Positions 8,536 through 20,190 of a stretch of DNA of 64,000 nucleotides are shown piece after piece. This stretch comes from Peribacillus acanthi (GTDB lineage Bacteria; Bacillota; Bacilli; Bacillales; DSM-1321). The stretch's first letter is position 1. Each line of letters starts with the position of its first letter. The stretch lies in assembly GCF_003073175.1 (NCBI RefSeq), contig NZ_QBBX01000004.1, positions 16,375 through 80,374 on the forward strand, given 5' to 3'. Below the pieces are notes generated by a model. It saw only the letters and a program-made list of their open reading frames with translations, was not told the origin of the DNA and ran no database searches. A program made the position numbers and the translations under genes.

Positions 8536-8922
8536 TTATTCGTTTTCAGTTTCTATTTCATCTTGATCTGAATCATCGGATTTCTCTGCATTCAATTGAT
8601 GAATAATGGTATTGATACGGTTTCCGTAGTTAATGGATTCATCAAACTCGAACGTGATTTCTGGAGTTTTACGCAAACGAATACGTTGTCCAATTTCAGA
8701 GCGGATAAATCCTTTAGCCTTTGACAGACCAATTAATGAATTTTGCTTCTGAGTTTCACTGCCTAACACTGAAATATAAACCGTCGCTTGTTGAAGATCT
8801 CCGGTAACCCTAACATCAGTAACGGTAACGAAACCAATTCTTGGATCCTTTATCTTACGACCAATAATTTCAGTAAGCTCTTTTTTCATTTGTTCTCCGA
8901 CACGATTTGCACGAAGGCTCAT
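8536..8922 (-). CDS. rbfA: Ribosome-binding factor A
   Basis: RbfA assists late 30S maturation and helps cold-shock adaptation, binding near helix 1 of 16S rRNA. The 128-residue product starts [20 protein letters not shown] and has the KH-like core with [20 protein letters not shown]. It has the usual acidic C-terminal tail ([11 protein letters not shown]). The ATG has GAGGTGAT just upstream. It is the last gene of the translation operon, 16 bases after ylxP, and is followed by a strong terminator. Confidence 0.95.
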   Translation of the reverse strand: MSLRANRVGEQMKKELTEIIGRKIKDPRIGFVTVTDVRVTGDLQQATVYISVLGSETQKQNSLIGLSKAKGFIRSEIGQRIRLRKTPEITFEFDESINYGNRINTIIHQLNAEKSDDSDQDEIETENE

Positions 8923-8938
8923 ATCATCACCTCGTTAT

Positions 8939-9217
8939 CTATAGCCATTCTATTTCTGTTCTCGTGCGTTCAATTTCAGGAAAGGAATCAACAAATCCTA
9001 AGGCATTTTGTAATTCCCTTTCTGAAGATACTTTAGAGGAGGTTACAGTAACAATAGCAATTTTACTTCTTTGCCAAGTATCCTGAAAGTCCACTTCAGC
9101 AACCGAAACATTGTACTTTTGTTTGAGCCGTGTCATGACACGTTGTAACACGGCTCGTTTATCTTTTAAAGAGTGTGAATCGAAAATGATACATTCAAAT
9201 TCGACATAACCGATCAT
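8939..9217 (-). CDS. ylxP: DUF503 protein YlxP
   Basis: This 92-residue protein of the DUF503/YlxP family opens [20 protein letters not shown] and includes the typical [11 protein letters not shown] motif. The family has a ferredoxin-like fold and is found between infB and rbfA across Firmicutes, which suggests a role in ribosome assembly or translation, though its precise job is unsettled. Its ATG overlaps the infB TGA (ATGA), so translation is likely coupled. Confidence 0.92.
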   Translation of the reverse strand: MIGYVEFECIIFDSHSLKDKRAVLQRVMTRLKQKYNVSVAEVDFQDTWQRSKIAIVTVTSSKVSSERELQNALGFVDSFPEIERTRTEIEWL

Positions 9218-11460
9218 TTACGCTCGATTTCCTCCATGATATACGCTTCAATAATGTCTCCTTCTTTTAGGTCATTGTAGTTTTTAACCGTAATACCACA
9301 TTCATAACCTTGAGAAACTTCTTTAGCGTCATCTTTGAATCGTTTAAGGGCATCAACTTCACCTTCATAGACTACAACGCCTTGACGGATGACGCGAACA
9401 CCACTGTCACGAGTGATTTTTCCATCTGTAACATAAGATCCAGCAATCGTACCAACTTTAGATACTTTGAATGTAGTACGCACTTCAGCTTGACCAATAA
9501 CTTTCTCTTGGAATTCTGGATCTAGCATACCTTTCATTGCTGATTCTATCTCTTCAATAACTTTGTAGATGATGCTGTGTAGACGGACGTCAACATTTTC
9601 AGAATCAGCTGTACGTTTAGCATTTACATCTGGTCGTACGTTGAAACCAATAACAATTGCATTGGAAGCAGTTGCTAACATGATGTCATGCTCGTTGATT
9701 GCACCAACACCACTATGGATGATTTTAACTTTTACACCTTCAACTTCAATTTTTTGAAGAGATGCAGCAAGTGCCTCTGCAGAACCTTGAACATCTGCTT
9801 TAAGAACGATGTTGATTTCTTTAACTTCACCTTGCTTCATTTGCTCAAACAGATTTTCAAGCGTTACACGTGAAGATTCTCTACGTTGAGATTGAATTTG
9901 TTCTTGTGAACGAGCTTCCCCAACTTGACGAGCTGTTTTTTCATCTTCAAAAACAACGAAGCGATCTCCTGCTTGAGGGACCCCATTCAATCCTGTAATT
10001 TCAACAGGAGTGGATGGACCAGCTTCCTTAACACGTCTTCCAAGGTCATTTACCATTGCACGAACACGTCCATATGCACTTCCAACTACGATTGGATCTC
10101 CAACTTTTAATGTACCGTTTTGGACAAGCAAGGTAGCAACAGACCCACGGCCTTTATCTAACTCAGCTTCGATTACTGTTCCAACTGCTTTACGATCTGG
10201 GTTTGCTTTATATTCTTCTACTTCACCTACGAGAAGAATCATTTCTAACAATTCGTCGATTCCCTCGCCTTTTTTAGCGGAAATCGGTACGAAAATCGTT
10301 TCTCCGCCCCAAGCTTCAGGAACCAATCCACGGTCACTTAATTCTTGCATTACGCGATCAGGGTTGGCAGATGGTTTATCCATTTTATTCACTGCAACGA
10401 TAATTGGCACTTCCGCAGCTTTAGCATGGGCAATTGCTTCAACTGTTTGAGGCATTACTCCATCATCAGCAGCAACAACAAGGATTGTGATATCTGTAAC
10501 TTTAGCTCCACGTGCACGCATTGTAGTGAAGGCTGCGTGACCAGGAGTGTCAAGGAACGTGATTTTCTTATCATTTACTTGAACTTGGTAAGCACCGATA
10601 TGCTGAGTGATTCCACCAGCTTCTCCTTCAGTAACCTTAGTATTACGAATGCTATCAAGTAGCGTTGTTTTACCATGGTCTACGTGCCCCATAATTGTAA
10701 CAACAGAAGGACGTTCAACAAGTTTAGAAGGATCGTCTTCAGTAACGATATGTGCTTCTAAATCGTTGATATCGATTTTGATTTCTTCTTCAACTTCCAC
10801 ACCGTATTCAGCTGCGATCAATTCAATTGCATCTTTTTCAAGAGATTGATTGATGGTTGCCATTACACCGAGAAGGAATAACTTTTTGATGATTTCTGAA
10901 GGTTCACGGTGTAACTTCTTTGCTAATTCTGCAACAGTTAGTGATTCTGAGAATACAATTTTACTCGGTAATTCTTTCTTTTTTGCTACAGGTTGCTGTT
11001 GCTGAGGTTGATAAGTCTGTCTACCTTTAGACGATTTATTTTTATTATTATTATTGTTATTGTTGTTTTTGCCTTTAAATGCTTTAGATTCAGTAGCTTG
11101 TTTATCTTGTACAAACTTCTTGTTACTCACGCCTGGCTTAGGAACAGGTTTTTTCTTAAGCTTTTGAGTGCTGACGCTATTATCATCCAATGCATCATCA
11201 TACTTGCCTGCTTTTACATCATTATTTTCTTCAGTTGCTTGTGGTTGTTCTGTAGTGGAGCTTTGTGGTTGTTGATTTTCCTTAACTTCACCACTGTCCT
11301 TTTTTGTTTGGAAAGATCCATCTAATTTCTGTACAGTTGTATCATCGATTGCTGTCATATGATTGCTTACCTCAATATCCATTTCTTTAAGCTTATTTAT
11401 AATAACTTTACTTGAAACATTGTGTTTCTTTGCATATTCATACACACGTATCTTCGTCAT
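9214..11460 (-). CDS. infB: Translation initiation factor IF-2
   Basis: IF-2 is the GTPase that brings fMet-tRNA to the 30S subunit and promotes 50S joining. The 748-residue product has an IF2N domain ([20 protein letters not shown]). A low-complexity linker (about 60-170) follows, with an eight-asparagine run and a Q-rich patch, then a second IF2N domain (about 175-230). The G domain contains [20 protein letters not shown] and NKMDK, and the C-terminal domains bind the initiator tRNA. I chose the ATG at 11460, preceded by GGGGGTGAAC; the longer in-frame extension lies inside ylxQ and does not fit the family. Confidence 0.97.
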   Translation of the reverse strand: MTKIRVYEYAKKHNVSSKVIINKLKEMDIEVSNHMTAIDDTTVQKLDGSFQTKKDSGEVKENQQPQSSTTEQPQATEENNDVKAGKYDDALDDNSVSTQKLKKKPVPKPGVSNKKFVQDKQATESKAFKGKNNNNNNNNKNKSSKGRQTYQPQQQQPVAKKKELPSKIVFSESLTVAELAKKLHREPSEIIKKLFLLGVMATINQSLEKDAIELIAAEYGVEVEEEIKIDINDLEAHIVTEDDPSKLVERPSVVTIMGHVDHGKTTLLDSIRNTKVTEGEAGGITQHIGAYQVQVNDKKITFLDTPGHAAFTTMRARGAKVTDITILVVAADDGVMPQTVEAIAHAKAAEVPIIVAVNKMDKPSANPDRVMQELSDRGLVPEAWGGETIFVPISAKKGEGIDELLEMILLVGEVEEYKANPDRKAVGTVIEAELDKGRGSVATLLVQNGTLKVGDPIVVGSAYGRVRAMVNDLGRRVKEAGPSTPVEITGLNGVPQAGDRFVVFEDEKTARQVGEARSQEQIQSQRRESSRVTLENLFEQMKQGEVKEINIVLKADVQGSAEALAASLQKIEVEGVKVKIIHSGVGAINEHDIMLATASNAIVIGFNVRPDVNAKRTADSENVDVRLHSIIYKVIEEIESAMKGMLDPEFQEKVIGQAEVRTTFKVSKVGTIAGSYVTDGKITRDSGVRVIRQGVVVYEGEVDALKRFKDDAKEVSQGYECGITVKNYNDLKEGDIIEAYIMEEIERK

Positions 11461-11479
11461 ACGTTCACCCCCGTAATAT

Positions 11480-11782
11480 TTAATCGAGCAACGTGCGAAG
11501 TTTTTTCGCGAAACCTTCATCCAACACTGCGATTACTACCCGTGCGTCTTTACCAATCGCATGACCTAGTTGGTTCCGGTCCTCCACTTTGACAACTGGG
11601 ACATTGTAGTAGCTGCATTTATCTGTAATCTTCTTTTCAGTATTATTGGAAGCGTCATTTGACAAAACTACTAGCTTTGCCTTTCCGTTCCTAACTTCTT
11701 TGATGACCAATTCTTCCCCTGATATCAGCTTACGCGCCCGATTTGCCAATCCTAATAGAGACATCCATTGTGTTTGATTCAT
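11480..11782 (-). CDS. ylxQ: L7Ae-family RNA-binding protein YlxQ
   Basis: This 100-residue protein of the L7Ae/L30e/S12e/Gadd45 family binds kink-turn RNA. It has the fold's hallmark [18 protein letters not shown] and the [15 protein letters not shown] segment. Its ATG overlaps the rnpM stop (ATGA). It lies between rnpM and infB, as in most Bacilli. The cellular RNA target is not established. Confidence 0.92.
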   Translation of the reverse strand: MNQTQWMSLLGLANRARKLISGEELVIKEVRNGKAKLVVLSNDASNNTEKKITDKCSYYNVPVVKVEDRNQLGHAIGKDARVVIAVLDEGFAKKLRTLLD

Positions 11783-12063
11783 TTTGCAGAATGGTTCTCC
11801 TTTTCAACAAGTTGAAGTAATTCTTCGTAAAGAGAAGCATCGATTTCTGCTTGTAAATGTTTAGACAGAACATCTTTCTTTCTGGCATTTATGATGACTT
11901 CTTTATTTAGCGTCAAGTAGGCTCCACGACCTGATTTTTTCCCCGTCTGGTCGATTGAGACTTCTCCTTCTTTTGAACGCACAATTCGAATCATTTCTTT
12001 TTTGGGCTTCATTTCACCAGTAGCCACACATTTACGAAGAGGTATTTTCTTTTGGCCTGCCAA
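11779..12063 (-). CDS. rnpM: RNase P modulator RnpM (YlxR)
   Basis: This is a 94-residue DUF448/YlxR protein with the conserved [20 protein letters not shown] and GRGAYLTL motifs. B. subtilis YlxR has been reported to bind the RNase P RNA and inhibit the enzyme, hence RnpM. I prefer a TTG start at 12063, which has GAGGTG six bases upstream and gives [12 protein letters not shown], like the short B. subtilis N-terminus. The GTG at 12072 lies inside that ribosome site. It sits in the nusA-infB operon. Confidence 0.88.
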   Translation of the reverse strand: MAGQKKIPLRKCVATGEMKPKKEMIRIVRSKEGEVSIDQTGKKSGRGAYLTLNKEVIINARKKDVLSKHLQAEIDASLYEELLQLVEKENHSAK

Positions 12064-12077
12064 CTTGTTCACCTCAA

Positions 12078-13208
12078 TTACTCTTGATCGTCATCTTCAA
12101 AATCGTCGTACTCATCATTTGCAATGCTAGTACTGCTCAATAAAGGATCTAAATCTCTTGGGTAGATTCCTGCTTCACGAGCTTCACTTTCGCTCTTGAT
12201 GTCGATTTTCCAGCCTGTCAATTTAGCTGCTAGTCTTGCGTTTTGTCCACGTTTTCCAATCGCCAATGATAATTGATAATCTGGTACCACAACCGTTGTA
12301 CCTTTTTCATCTTCATGAACGATTACATCCAACACCTTTGATGGGCTTAATGCATTTGCAACAAACACAACCGGATCTTCAGACCATTTAACGATGTCGA
12401 TTTTTTCACCTTTTAATTCGTTCACAATAAACTGTACACGTTGTCCTTTTTGCCCTACGCATGAACCAACTGGATCTACTTCTGGGTTATCGGAGTGGAC
12501 GGAAATCTTTGAACGATCCCCAGCTTCACGCGCGACAGATTTAATTTCAACTGTACCATCAAAGATTTCCGGCACTTCGTTTTCAAATAATCGTTTTAAA
12601 AGACCTGGATGTGTTCTTGATACAAAGATTTGAGGACCTTTTGAAGTTTTTTCAACCTTTGTGATATACACCTTAATTCTATCATGAGGTTGGTATGTTT
12701 CATTAGGCATTTGCTCACTAACAGGTAAAAGAGCTTCAATTTTACCTAAACTGACATAAATGTAACGTGAGTCAATTCTTTGAACGATTCCATTCATGAT
12801 ATCTTCTTCGCGGTCGATGAATTCTGAGTAAATAATTCCTCGCTCTGCTTCCCTAACACGCTGAGTTACTACTTGTTTGGCCGTTTGAGCGGCAATGCGA
12901 CCGAAATCTTTAGGTGTAACTTCCATTTCTACCACATCTTCTACTTGGTAGTTCGGGTTAATTTGTCTTGCATCTGCTACAGATATTTCCAAACGAGAAT
13001 CGAATACCTCATCTACCACATCTTTACGAGCAAATACTCTCATTGATCCTTTTTCAAGGTTTAAATCAATTCGAACGTTCTGTGCTTGGTTGAAGTTTCT
13101 CTTATATGCAGAGACAAGGGCAGCCTCTATCGCTTCAATCAACACATCGCGAGAAATCCCTTTTTCTTTTTCCAAATGGATAAGAGCATCTAATAATTCA
13201 CTGCTCAT
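12078..13208 (-). CDS. nusA: Transcription termination/antitermination factor NusA
   Basis: NusA binds RNA polymerase and nascent RNA and modulates pausing and intrinsic termination. The 376-residue protein has an N-terminal polymerase-binding domain (about 1-125), an S1 domain (about 130-200, beginning [22 protein letters not shown]), and two KH domains (about 200-345). The KH region carries [13 protein letters not shown] and [13 protein letters not shown]. An acidic tail ends it. The length is as in B. subtilis, without the extra proteobacterial repeats. Confidence 0.97.
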   Translation of the reverse strand: MSSELLDALIHLEKEKGISRDVLIEAIEAALVSAYKRNFNQAQNVRIDLNLEKGSMRVFARKDVVDEVFDSRLEISVADARQINPNYQVEDVVEMEVTPKDFGRIAAQTAKQVVTQRVREAERGIIYSEFIDREEDIMNGIVQRIDSRYIYVSLGKIEALLPVSEQMPNETYQPHDRIKVYITKVEKTSKGPQIFVSRTHPGLLKRLFENEVPEIFDGTVEIKSVAREAGDRSKISVHSDNPEVDPVGSCVGQKGQRVQFIVNELKGEKIDIVKWSEDPVVFVANALSPSKVLDVIVHEDEKGTTVVVPDYQLSLAIGKRGQNARLAAKLTGWKIDIKSESEAREAGIYPRDLDPLLSSTSIANDEYDDFEDDDQE

Positions 13209-13249
13209 TTGTTAAAATCCCCCTTCGATCTTTCATAGCCATTCTCTTG

Positions 13250-13723
13250 TTATGAAAAGACAACAGCAAGTCTTGCTTTTGCCACCTTTTCGAATGGAAT
13301 GACAACTTCCTTTTTACGAGTTTTAATTTTCACTTCAATCGTTAGGGACTTACCGTCATATGCTTTAAGGACCCCTTCGAATTCCTTACTATCAAAGATT
13401 GGTTCATATGTTTTTACATAAACATTTTTACCAATTGCCTTAACATAATCCTTTTCCTTTTTAAGTGGTCTTTCAGCTCCAGGAGAGGAAACCTCTAGAA
13501 AATAGTTATGTTCAATTGGATCAAGTTCATCAAGTTTTTCACTAAGCTTTTCACTGACGATTCCACATTCTTCAATATCGATTCCATCAGCCTTATCGAT
13601 ATATACGCGAAGGAACCAGCTTTTTCCTTCTTTCACATATTCGACATCTACCAATTCCAGCTGAAGACCTTCCAAGATTGGTACTAGAAGTTCCTCAACA
13701 ATCTCGGTGACTTTTTTGCTCAT
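13250..13723 (-). CDS. rimP: Ribosome maturation factor RimP
   Basis: RimP is needed for 30S subunit maturation. The 157-residue product has an N-terminal alpha/beta domain with [21 protein letters not shown] and the family signature [17 protein letters not shown]-terminal SH3-like barrel follows. I chose the ATG at 13723, which has AAGGAGGG upstream; the longer in-frame extension to 13771 runs into the promoter region. It is the first gene of the nusA operon, following the polC terminator. Confidence 0.95.
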   Translation of the reverse strand: MSKKVTEIVEELLVPILEGLQLELVDVEYVKEGKSWFLRVYIDKADGIDIEECGIVSEKLSEKLDELDPIEHNYFLEVSSPGAERPLKKEKDYVKAIGKNVYVKTYEPIFDSKEFEGVLKAYDGKSLTIEVKIKTRKKEVVIPFEKVAKARLAVVFS

Positions 13724-13771
13724 ATGGTCCCTCCTTACCAACGGCCATTTTGTATTTACAAGAAGTATCAC

Positions 13772-13802
13772 TATATAGGATGATTAAAATCTTCATATAC
13801 AA
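13772..13802 (-). promoter_or_regulatory. Possible promoter of the rimP-nusA-infB operon
   Basis: TTGTAT and TATATA occur on the minus strand 19 bases apart, directly downstream of the polC terminator and about 50 bases before rimP. The spacing is longer than ideal; position is the main support. Confidence 0.35.
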
Positions 13803-13828
13803 TACAAAAGAGCGGGTTTCCCCACTCT
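13801..13828 (-). terminator. Intrinsic terminator after polC
   Basis: An 8-bp stem (AGAGTGGG/CCCGCTCT with one G-T pair, GAAA loop) is followed by TTTTGTATTG on the minus strand, about 60 bases after the polC stop. Confidence 0.75.
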
Positions 13829-13890
13829 CGTCTTTGCCTTATCTTAGTAATTCTTATGAAAATATACCATACTTGCTCTTTTTATGCAAA

Positions 13891-16800
13891 TTAGAATAAC
13901 GATAGCTGGTTTTGATCAGGTAGTGCTTCTAAGCATCCTTGGCTATCCAGGTATTCGATAATAGTTTTTGAAACCTTCCCACGTTTTTGAAGGTCTTCTT
14001 TAGAAAGAAATTCTCCTTCTGCTCGAGCATTAACAATATTGAAGGCAGCATTCGTACCAAGACCAGGGATGGAATTGAATGGTGGCAGCAAGGAATTGCC
14101 CTCAATAATGAATTCAGATGCACTAGATTTGTACAAATCAACCTTCTTGAATGAAAACCCTCTTTCACACATTTCCAAGGCTAGCTCTAAAACAGTCAAT
14201 GTATTCTTCTCTTTTGGAGAGGCATCTAAGCCCTTGGCATTTATCTCATCTATTTTTGCACGAATTGCCTGTGAACCACGAGCCATAGCCTCAATATCAA
14301 AATCTTCAGCACGGACTGTGAAGTATGCCGCATAGTACAGAAGTGGTAAATGAACTTTAAAATATGCAATTCTAACTGCCATTAAGACATACGCAGCAGC
14401 ATGGGCCTTCGGGAACATATACTTGATTTTCTTACAAGAGTCTATATACCATTCGGGAACATCATTTTTTCTCATCTCAGCTTCAAATTCATCGGAAAGC
14501 CCCTTCCCTTTACGGACTGATTCCATGATTTTAAATGCAAGAGAAGGTTCAAGTCCCTGGTAGATTAAATAAACCATAATATCGTCACGGCAACCAATTA
14601 CTTCACTTAATGTACAAATGGAATTGTGAATTAGCTCTTGGGCATTGCCTAACCAAACGTCCGTACCATGTGAAAGACCGGAAATTTGGACTAATTCAGA
14701 AAAAGTCGTTGGCTTCGTATCTTCCAACATTTGACGAACGAATCTTGTCCCAAATTCTGGAATACCTAATGTTCCCGTCTTACACATGATTTGCTCTTCT
14801 GATACACCTAAAGATTCAGTACCACTAAAAATCTTCATGACTTCAGGATCATCTGTTGGGATGGTTTTAGGGTCGATTCCACTTAAATCTTGAAGCATCC
14901 TAATGACTGTTGGATCATCATGACCTAAAATATCTAGCTTTAACAAATTGTCATGAATGGAATGGAAGTCGAAATGTGTTGTTTTCCATTCTGAAGTTTG
15001 TGAATCAGCTGGAAATTGAATCGGTGTGAAATCATAAACTTCCATATAGTCAGGAACTACGATAATGCCGCCTGGATGCTGCCCAGTCGTTCTTTTCACT
15101 CCTACACACCCCGAGGATAATCGATCTACCTCAGCACCTCGTAAATGTAGATTATTTTCTTGAGCATACCCTTTTACATACCCATACGCCGTTTTATCTG
15201 CCACAGTACCAATCGTTCCCGCTCTGTATACATTATCTTCTCCGAACAGGACCTTTGTATAATTATGTGCATGAGGTTGATATTCACCTGAGAAGTTCAA
15301 GTCGATATCAGGTACTTTATCGCCTTTAAAACCAAGGAACGTTTCGAAAGGAATATCATGACCATCCTTTTTAAATTGTTCCCCGCATAGCGGACATTCT
15401 TTATTCGGCAAGTCAAATCCAGAACCTACTGATCCATCATTAAAGAATTCAGAATGTTTACAGCTTGGACATACATAATGAGGAGGTAATGGGTTGACCT
15501 CTGTAATCTCTGTCATAGTCGCAACAAAGGATGAACCAACAGAACCACGCGAACCCACTAGATATCCATCGTTCAACGATTTTTTAACAAGTTTATGTGA
15601 AATGAGATAAATAACTGCGAAACCATGACCTATGATGCTTTTCAGCTCTTTTTCAAGCCTAGCTTCAACAATTTCTGGGAGCTGCTCGCCATATATACTT
15701 CGAGCCATGCTATAGCTCATTTCCCTCATTTCCTCGTCTGCCCCTTCGATTTTAGGGGTATACAGGTCATCCTTAATTGGTTTAATTACCTCAATCATAT
15801 CGGCAATTTTATTCGTATTCGTCACTACAATTTCTTTCGCATCTTCTTCGTTTAGGAATGAGAATTCCTTCAGCATTTCATCAGTCGTACGGAAATGGAC
15901 ATCAGGGAGCTTATGTCTGTTAAGTGGATTTGCACCACCTTGAGAATTGATTAAAATTTTACGATAGATTTTGTCGTTCGGATTCAAGTAATGTACATTC
16001 CCTGTAGCAACAACAGGTTTATTTAATTTTTTTCCAAGTTTAACTATGTTTGAAATGATACCTTCCAAAGACTTTTCATCTCTAATATATTCCATTTCAA
16101 TTAAATGTGAGTAAACTGGCTTAGGATGTACTTCAAAATAATCATAGAAATCCGCAATATCCTCTACTTCTTCAATTGCTTTTTGCATCATTCCTTCAAA
16201 TACTTCACCCTTGTCACAAGCAGAACCAACTAAAATACCTTCTCGGTGCTGTTGGAGGACAGATCTAGGAATTCTTGGTACACGGAAGAAATAATGCAAA
16301 TGAGAAATTGATACAAGTTTAAAAAGGTTTTTCAATCCAACTTCATTTTGTGCGAGAAGAATAGCATGGTATGGACGTGAACGTTTAAAAGCATTTCCTT
16401 CACCCATATGCTCATTAAATTGATCGTGATATACAATTCCTTTTTCCAACGCATCCTTTAACATTTTGATCATAAGGTAACCGGTAGCTTCTGCATCATA
16501 AATGGCGCGGTGATGCTGGGTTAATTCAATATCGAATTTCTTTGCAAGCGTGTTGAGCCTATGATTTTTCATGTCAGGATAAAGGAAACGACCCAACTCA
16601 AGTGTATCAATAACAGGATTTGTAGCTTTGCCAAAACCAAGCTTTCGATACCCTACGTTTAGGAAGCCCATATCAAAGCTAGCATTATGTGCTACTAAAA
16701 CAGAATCCCCTGTCCATTCTTTGAATTTAGTCAGTACTTCTGAGACTTCAGGGGCGTCCCTAACCATATCATCCGTAATCCCAGTTAAATCTATTGTGGT

Positions 16801-18204
16801 AGCAGAGAGTGGGTGATGTGGATTTGCGAAGGATTCAAATCTATCCACGATTTCCCCGCCTTTTATCTTTACTGCCGCAAGCTCGATAATAGTATCGTAA
16901 ACAGCAGACAAGCCTGTTGTTTCCACATCAAAAACTACAAATGTATCATCTTCTAATAGTCGATGAACTGGATTGTAAGCGATTGGTACGCCATCATCAA
17001 CTAAGTTGACTTCAACACCATAAAGAATTTTAATATCATTTTTCTTCCCAGCTCCGAAAGCTTCTGGGAAAGATTGAACAACTGCATGATCTGTTATAGC
17101 TATTGCTTTATGTCCCCACTTTTTTGCTTGGGACACTAAGCTACTTACCGAACTCACAGCATCCATCTGGCTCATTGGACTATGAAGATGCAATTCTACA
17201 CGCTTTTCTCCATCTGGGGCTAAATCTTTTCTTCCTGGAGCTTTAATCTCATTGATATCACTGGCAATCATGACAAGATCACGTACGAATGTATCATTCT
17301 GGATGCTACCTTGAACCCGAAGCCACATTCCCTTTTTGACACGTGCGAGACTTGAAGCATCCTCTTTGTCACGAGAAAACATCTTTACAAGCAATGAACT
17401 TGTATAGTCTGTAATTTTAAACGTTAATAGAGTTCTACCACTACGTAGTTCCTTCGTTTCAGCATCAAAAACATACCCCTCGATGGCAACACGACGTTCT
17501 TCGTCCATGATTTCTTCCATTCTTCTAAAATCCGCATCGTCTTTAATCGTATAACCAATTTTAAGCGGACCTGTATCTTCGGGCTCTTCCTTTGTTTCCG
17601 AATCTTTTTTCATCATATCTAATAAGGCTGCCATGCCTTTTTCTTTATCTTCCTTTTCTTTTTCAGCTAAGAATTGTTCATATCCATCTTGATTGACTGT
17701 AACCTCAGCTTCCAATACTAAAGGAGGAAAACCATAGTTTTGATAGATATTTGAAAGTAAAGCAGAGTATTTTTTCTTTAATTGTCCTACTTCAGCTTCA
17801 TTCCTTGCTTGGACAATCATTTTATGCCCAATCACCTTGGGCTGCTGTTCATTCAATAGAGATATTAATGCGGGAGATCCGCCGTCTAGCTCGCTTAAGC
17901 AACTGCTCCAATAATCCTTGATTTGATCTTCTGTAATATGCTGATTTTTCACATTTATAGTATAGGAAATATTAGCAATGTGAGAGAAAGTTTTCATTAA
18001 TTGACTAGAAAATCTAGTATGGACACTGCATGGCAGTATATTTTCGAAATTAAATTGAAAATGCCACTTTCTCGCTTGTCTTTCTATATAAAGTTTTTCA
18101 ATTTCAGCGTTTTGAAAGTAAGTGACAATTGCATCTTCTGTCAATTGGAGCTGCTGAAGAAGCATAGTAAACCTCTCTCGACGTTTATTCGATAGTTCCT
18201 GCAT
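13891..18204 (-). CDS. polC: DNA polymerase III alpha subunit, Gram-positive PolC type
   Basis: PolC is the main replicative polymerase of low-GC Gram-positives. At 1437 residues it has the same length as I recall for B. subtilis PolC. The domains run: N-terminal tau-interaction and OB regions (about 1-330); split PHP domain starting [15 protein letters not shown]; an embedded DnaQ-like 3'-5' exonuclease with FDVETTGL (about 420-590); the polymerase palm with the catalytic pair in [10 protein letters not shown]; a zinc-binding motif (CPSC and CPLC) near 890-930; and a C-terminal end reading DQNQLSLF. Terminators flank it, so it appears to be a single-gene unit with its own promoter. Confidence 0.98.
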   Translation of the reverse strand: MQELSNKRRERFTMLLQQLQLTEDAIVTYFQNAEIEKLYIERQARKWHFQFNFENILPCSVHTRFSSQLMKTFSHIANISYTINVKNQHITEDQIKDYWSSCLSELDGGSPALISLLNEQQPKVIGHKMIVQARNEAEVGQLKKKYSALLSNIYQNYGFPPLVLEAEVTVNQDGYEQFLAEKEKEDKEKGMAALLDMMKKDSETKEEPEDTGPLKIGYTIKDDADFRRMEEIMDEERRVAIEGYVFDAETKELRSGRTLLTFKITDYTSSLLVKMFSRDKEDASSLARVKKGMWLRVQGSIQNDTFVRDLVMIASDINEIKAPGRKDLAPDGEKRVELHLHSPMSQMDAVSSVSSLVSQAKKWGHKAIAITDHAVVQSFPEAFGAGKKNDIKILYGVEVNLVDDGVPIAYNPVHRLLEDDTFVVFDVETTGLSAVYDTIIELAAVKIKGGEIVDRFESFANPHHPLSATTIDLTGITDDMVRDAPEVSEVLTKFKEWTGDSVLVAHNASFDMGFLNVGYRKLGFGKATNPVIDTLELGRFLYPDMKNHRLNTLAKKFDIELTQHHRAIYDAEATGYLMIKMLKDALEKGIVYHDQFNEHMGEGNAFKRSRPYHAILLAQNEVGLKNLFKLVSISHLHYFFRVPRIPRSVLQQHREGILVGSACDKGEVFEGMMQKAIEEVEDIADFYDYFEVHPKPVYSHLIEMEYIRDEKSLEGIISNIVKLGKKLNKPVVATGNVHYLNPNDKIYRKILINSQGGANPLNRHKLPDVHFRTTDEMLKEFSFLNEEDAKEIVVTNTNKIADMIEVIKPIKDDLYTPKIEGADEEMREMSYSMARSIYGEQLPEIVEARLEKELKSIIGHGFAVIYLISHKLVKKSLNDGYLVGSRGSVGSSFVATMTEITEVNPLPPHYVCPSCKHSEFFNDGSVGSGFDLPNKECPLCGEQFKKDGHDIPFETFLGFKGDKVPDIDLNFSGEYQPHAHNYTKVLFGEDNVYRAGTIGTVADKTAYGYVKGYAQENNLHLRGAEVDRLSSGCVGVKRTTGQHPGGIIVVPDYMEVYDFTPIQFPADSQTSEWKTTHFDFHSIHDNLLKLDILGHDDPTVIRMLQDLSGIDPKTIPTDDPEVMKIFSGTESLGVSEEQIMCKTGTLGIPEFGTRFVRQMLEDTKPTTFSELVQISGLSHGTDVWLGNAQELIHNSICTLSEVIGCRDDIMVYLIYQGLEPSLAFKIMESVRKGKGLSDEFEAEMRKNDVPEWYIDSCKKIKYMFPKAHAAAYVLMAVRIAYFKVHLPLLYYAAYFTVRAEDFDIEAMARGSQAIRAKIDEINAKGLDASPKEKNTLTVLELALEMCERGFSFKKVDLYKSSASEFIIEGNSLLPPFNSIPGLGTNAAFNIVNARAEGEFLSKEDLQKRGKVSKTIIEYLDSQGCLEALPDQNQLSLF

Positions 18205-18251
18205 CTTCTCCCTCCTTCATTTTTAACAGTTTCTATCTTTTATCAGACGTT

Positions 18252-18260
18252 ATTATACCA
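18252..18260 (-). promoter_or_regulatory. Extended -10 promoter element for polC
   Basis: The minus strand reads TGGTATAAT, an extended -10 (TGnTATAAT), about 50 bases before polC. No good -35 hexamer is seen 17 bases upstream, which is acceptable for an extended -10 promoter. Confidence 0.45.
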
Positions 18261-18312
18261 TACACTTTTAAAAGCTATGTCTGAAAAAAACTTTACACAA
18301 AGCAAATTATAG

Positions 18313-18352
18313 CTAGCAAAAGGGTACCGGTATGCACGGTACCCTTTTGCTA
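18313..18352 (-). terminator. Terminator hairpin after proS
   Basis: A 14-bp perfect inverted repeat (AGCAAAAGGGTACC and its complement, loop of 9) begins directly after the proS stop. The T-rich segment lies inside the 3' arm (CCCTTTTGCT) rather than after it, so efficiency is uncertain, but stem and position fit a terminator. Confidence 0.75.
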
Positions 18353-20053
18353 TTAAACCGTTAATAGGCTTTTTATGTTTTGCAATAATTCATCTTTATG
18401 GACTTCGAACGATTCACCAGTTTCACGAAGTTTAACCTCAACAATACCTTCAGAAGCTTTTTTACCTACAGTGACACGGATTGGTAACCCAATTAGATCA
18501 GAATCTGCAAATTTGACACCTGCACGTTCAGGACGGTCGTCAATCAGCACTTCAAAACCATCTTGTTTTAGAGTGGAATATAATTCTTCACCAAGATTAA
18601 CTTGAGCCTCGTCCTTCACATTGACAGGGATTAAGTGAATTTGGAATGGAGAAATCGCAGCTGGCCATTTCAGTCCATTTTCATCATTATACTGTTCTGC
18701 CACCGCAGCAAGTGTTCTTGAAACTCCAATTCCATAGCAGCCCATAATCATAGGCTGAGTTCTACCATTTTCATCAAGGAATGTTGCATTCATCGCTTCG
18801 CTGTAACGAGTACCTAATTTGAATACATGTCCAACTTCAATCCCTTTAGCGAATAAAATGGTCCCATGTCCATCAGGTGATGGGTCTCCTTCTTTAATGA
18901 AACGTAAATCTGAATATTGGGAAACAGAGAAGTCTCTTCCTGGGTTAACATTCTTATAATGGTATCCAGCTTCGTTCGCTCCGCAAACACCGTTAACTAC
19001 AGCTTCAACAGCATGGTCTGCAATCACTTTTACTTTCCCAGCATTAATTGGACCTAAAAACCCTATTTCACAACCTAATACTTGTTTCGTCTCTTCAGCA
19101 GTTGCGAGTTCGACAACAGATGCTTCTAGTAAGTTCTTTACTTTAATATCATTAACTTCATGGTCTCCACGAACAAGAATCAGCACATACTCATCGTCTA
19201 CCTTAAATAGCATTGATTTAATGCATTCTTCATCTTTTATAGATAAAAATGAAGAAACATCTTCAATAGATTTTTGATCAGGAGTATGGACTTTTTCCAG
19301 TTCCATAGGGTTTTCTTCTGATTTACTATATTTTACTTCCACCGGTGCCATTTCGATATTCGCAGCATAGCTAGAAGTATCAGAATATGCAATAGTATCT
19401 TCACCGATTTCAGATAGAACCATAAACTCATGTGTATCCTTTCCACCCATTGCTCCAGAATCCGCGATTACAGCGCGAAAATTCAACCCGCAACGACTGA
19501 AAACATTTGAATAAGCATTAAATAAGCTTTCATATACCTCATCAAGACTCTCAGACTTTGAATGGAACGAATAAGCATCTTTCATTACAAATTCTCTTCC
19601 TCTTAACAGTCCAAATCGAGGGCGTTTTTCATCACGGAATTTGGTCTGAATTTGATACAAAGTTAGTGGTAATTTCTTATAAGATTTTACTTCGTCTCTC
19701 ACTAGGCTCGTGATAACCTCTTCATGTGTAGCACCTAGAGCAAATTCACGATTATGACGATCGTTTAATCTCATTAATTCAGGTCCATATGTATACCATC
19801 TCCCGGACTCCTGCCAAAGTTCTGCTTGTTGAAGGGCAGGCATAAACAGCTCAACAGCTCCAGCTGCATCCATCTCTTCACGAACAATACTTTCAATTTT
19901 ATTCATAACTTTCTTACCTAAAGGTAAAAAGCTATATACACCACTGGAAGTCTGACGAATGAAACCAGCTCTTAATAAAAGCTGATGGCTTTTAACCTCT
20001 GCATCAGCAGGAACTTCTCTTAGTGTTGGGATAAACATCATTGACTGCTTCAT
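18353..20053 (-). CDS. proS: Prolyl-tRNA synthetase, bacterial type
   Basis: ProRS charges tRNA-Pro. The 566-residue product is the long bacterial form: class II catalytic core with motif 1 near residues 60-80, motif 2 around [21 protein letters not shown] (split here by description only), the inserted YbaK-like editing domain (about 225-385), motif 3 near [17 protein letters not shown] and a C-terminal anticodon-binding domain. I chose the ATG at 20053 with GAGGTG upstream, giving [19 protein letters not shown], the usual Bacillus N-terminus. Terminators on both sides suggest independent transcription. Confidence 0.97.
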   Translation of the reverse strand: MKQSMMFIPTLREVPADAEVKSHQLLLRAGFIRQTSSGVYSFLPLGKKVMNKIESIVREEMDAAGAVELFMPALQQAELWQESGRWYTYGPELMRLNDRHNREFALGATHEEVITSLVRDEVKSYKKLPLTLYQIQTKFRDEKRPRFGLLRGREFVMKDAYSFHSKSESLDEVYESLFNAYSNVFSRCGLNFRAVIADSGAMGGKDTHEFMVLSEIGEDTIAYSDTSSYAANIEMAPVEVKYSKSEENPMELEKVHTPDQKSIEDVSSFLSIKDEECIKSMLFKVDDEYVLILVRGDHEVNDIKVKNLLEASVVELATAEETKQVLGCEIGFLGPINAGKVKVIADHAVEAVVNGVCGANEAGYHYKNVNPGRDFSVSQYSDLRFIKEGDPSPDGHGTILFAKGIEVGHVFKLGTRYSEAMNATFLDENGRTQPMIMGCYGIGVSRTLAAVAEQYNDENGLKWPAAISPFQIHLIPVNVKDEAQVNLGEELYSTLKQDGFEVLIDDRPERAGVKFADSDLIGLPIRVTVGKKASEGIVEVKLRETGESFEVHKDELLQNIKSLLTV

Positions 20054-20122
20054 TATGTAGCACCTCATCTAACTATTTAATTCAGGCTTAAAATCATATT
20101 TATTAGTTTATAGGAATTGAAA

Positions 20123-20175
20123 CAAAAAAGGAAGGATAGAAAAGTGAATTATCGCACTTTCCTACCTTCCCTTTA
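20123..20175 (-). terminator. Intrinsic terminator after rseP
   Basis: A long imperfect stem (AAGGGAAGGTAGGAAAGTG against CACTTTTCTATCCTTCCTT) is followed by TTTTG on the minus strand, just after the rseP stop. Confidence 0.85.
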
Positions 20176-20190
20176 ATTTAAGTTGCCTTT

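Noticed and set aside
11461..11520. N-terminal extension of IF-2 into ylxQ.
   Set aside because: The ATG at 11460 has a strong ribosome site and begins the conserved IF2N domain.
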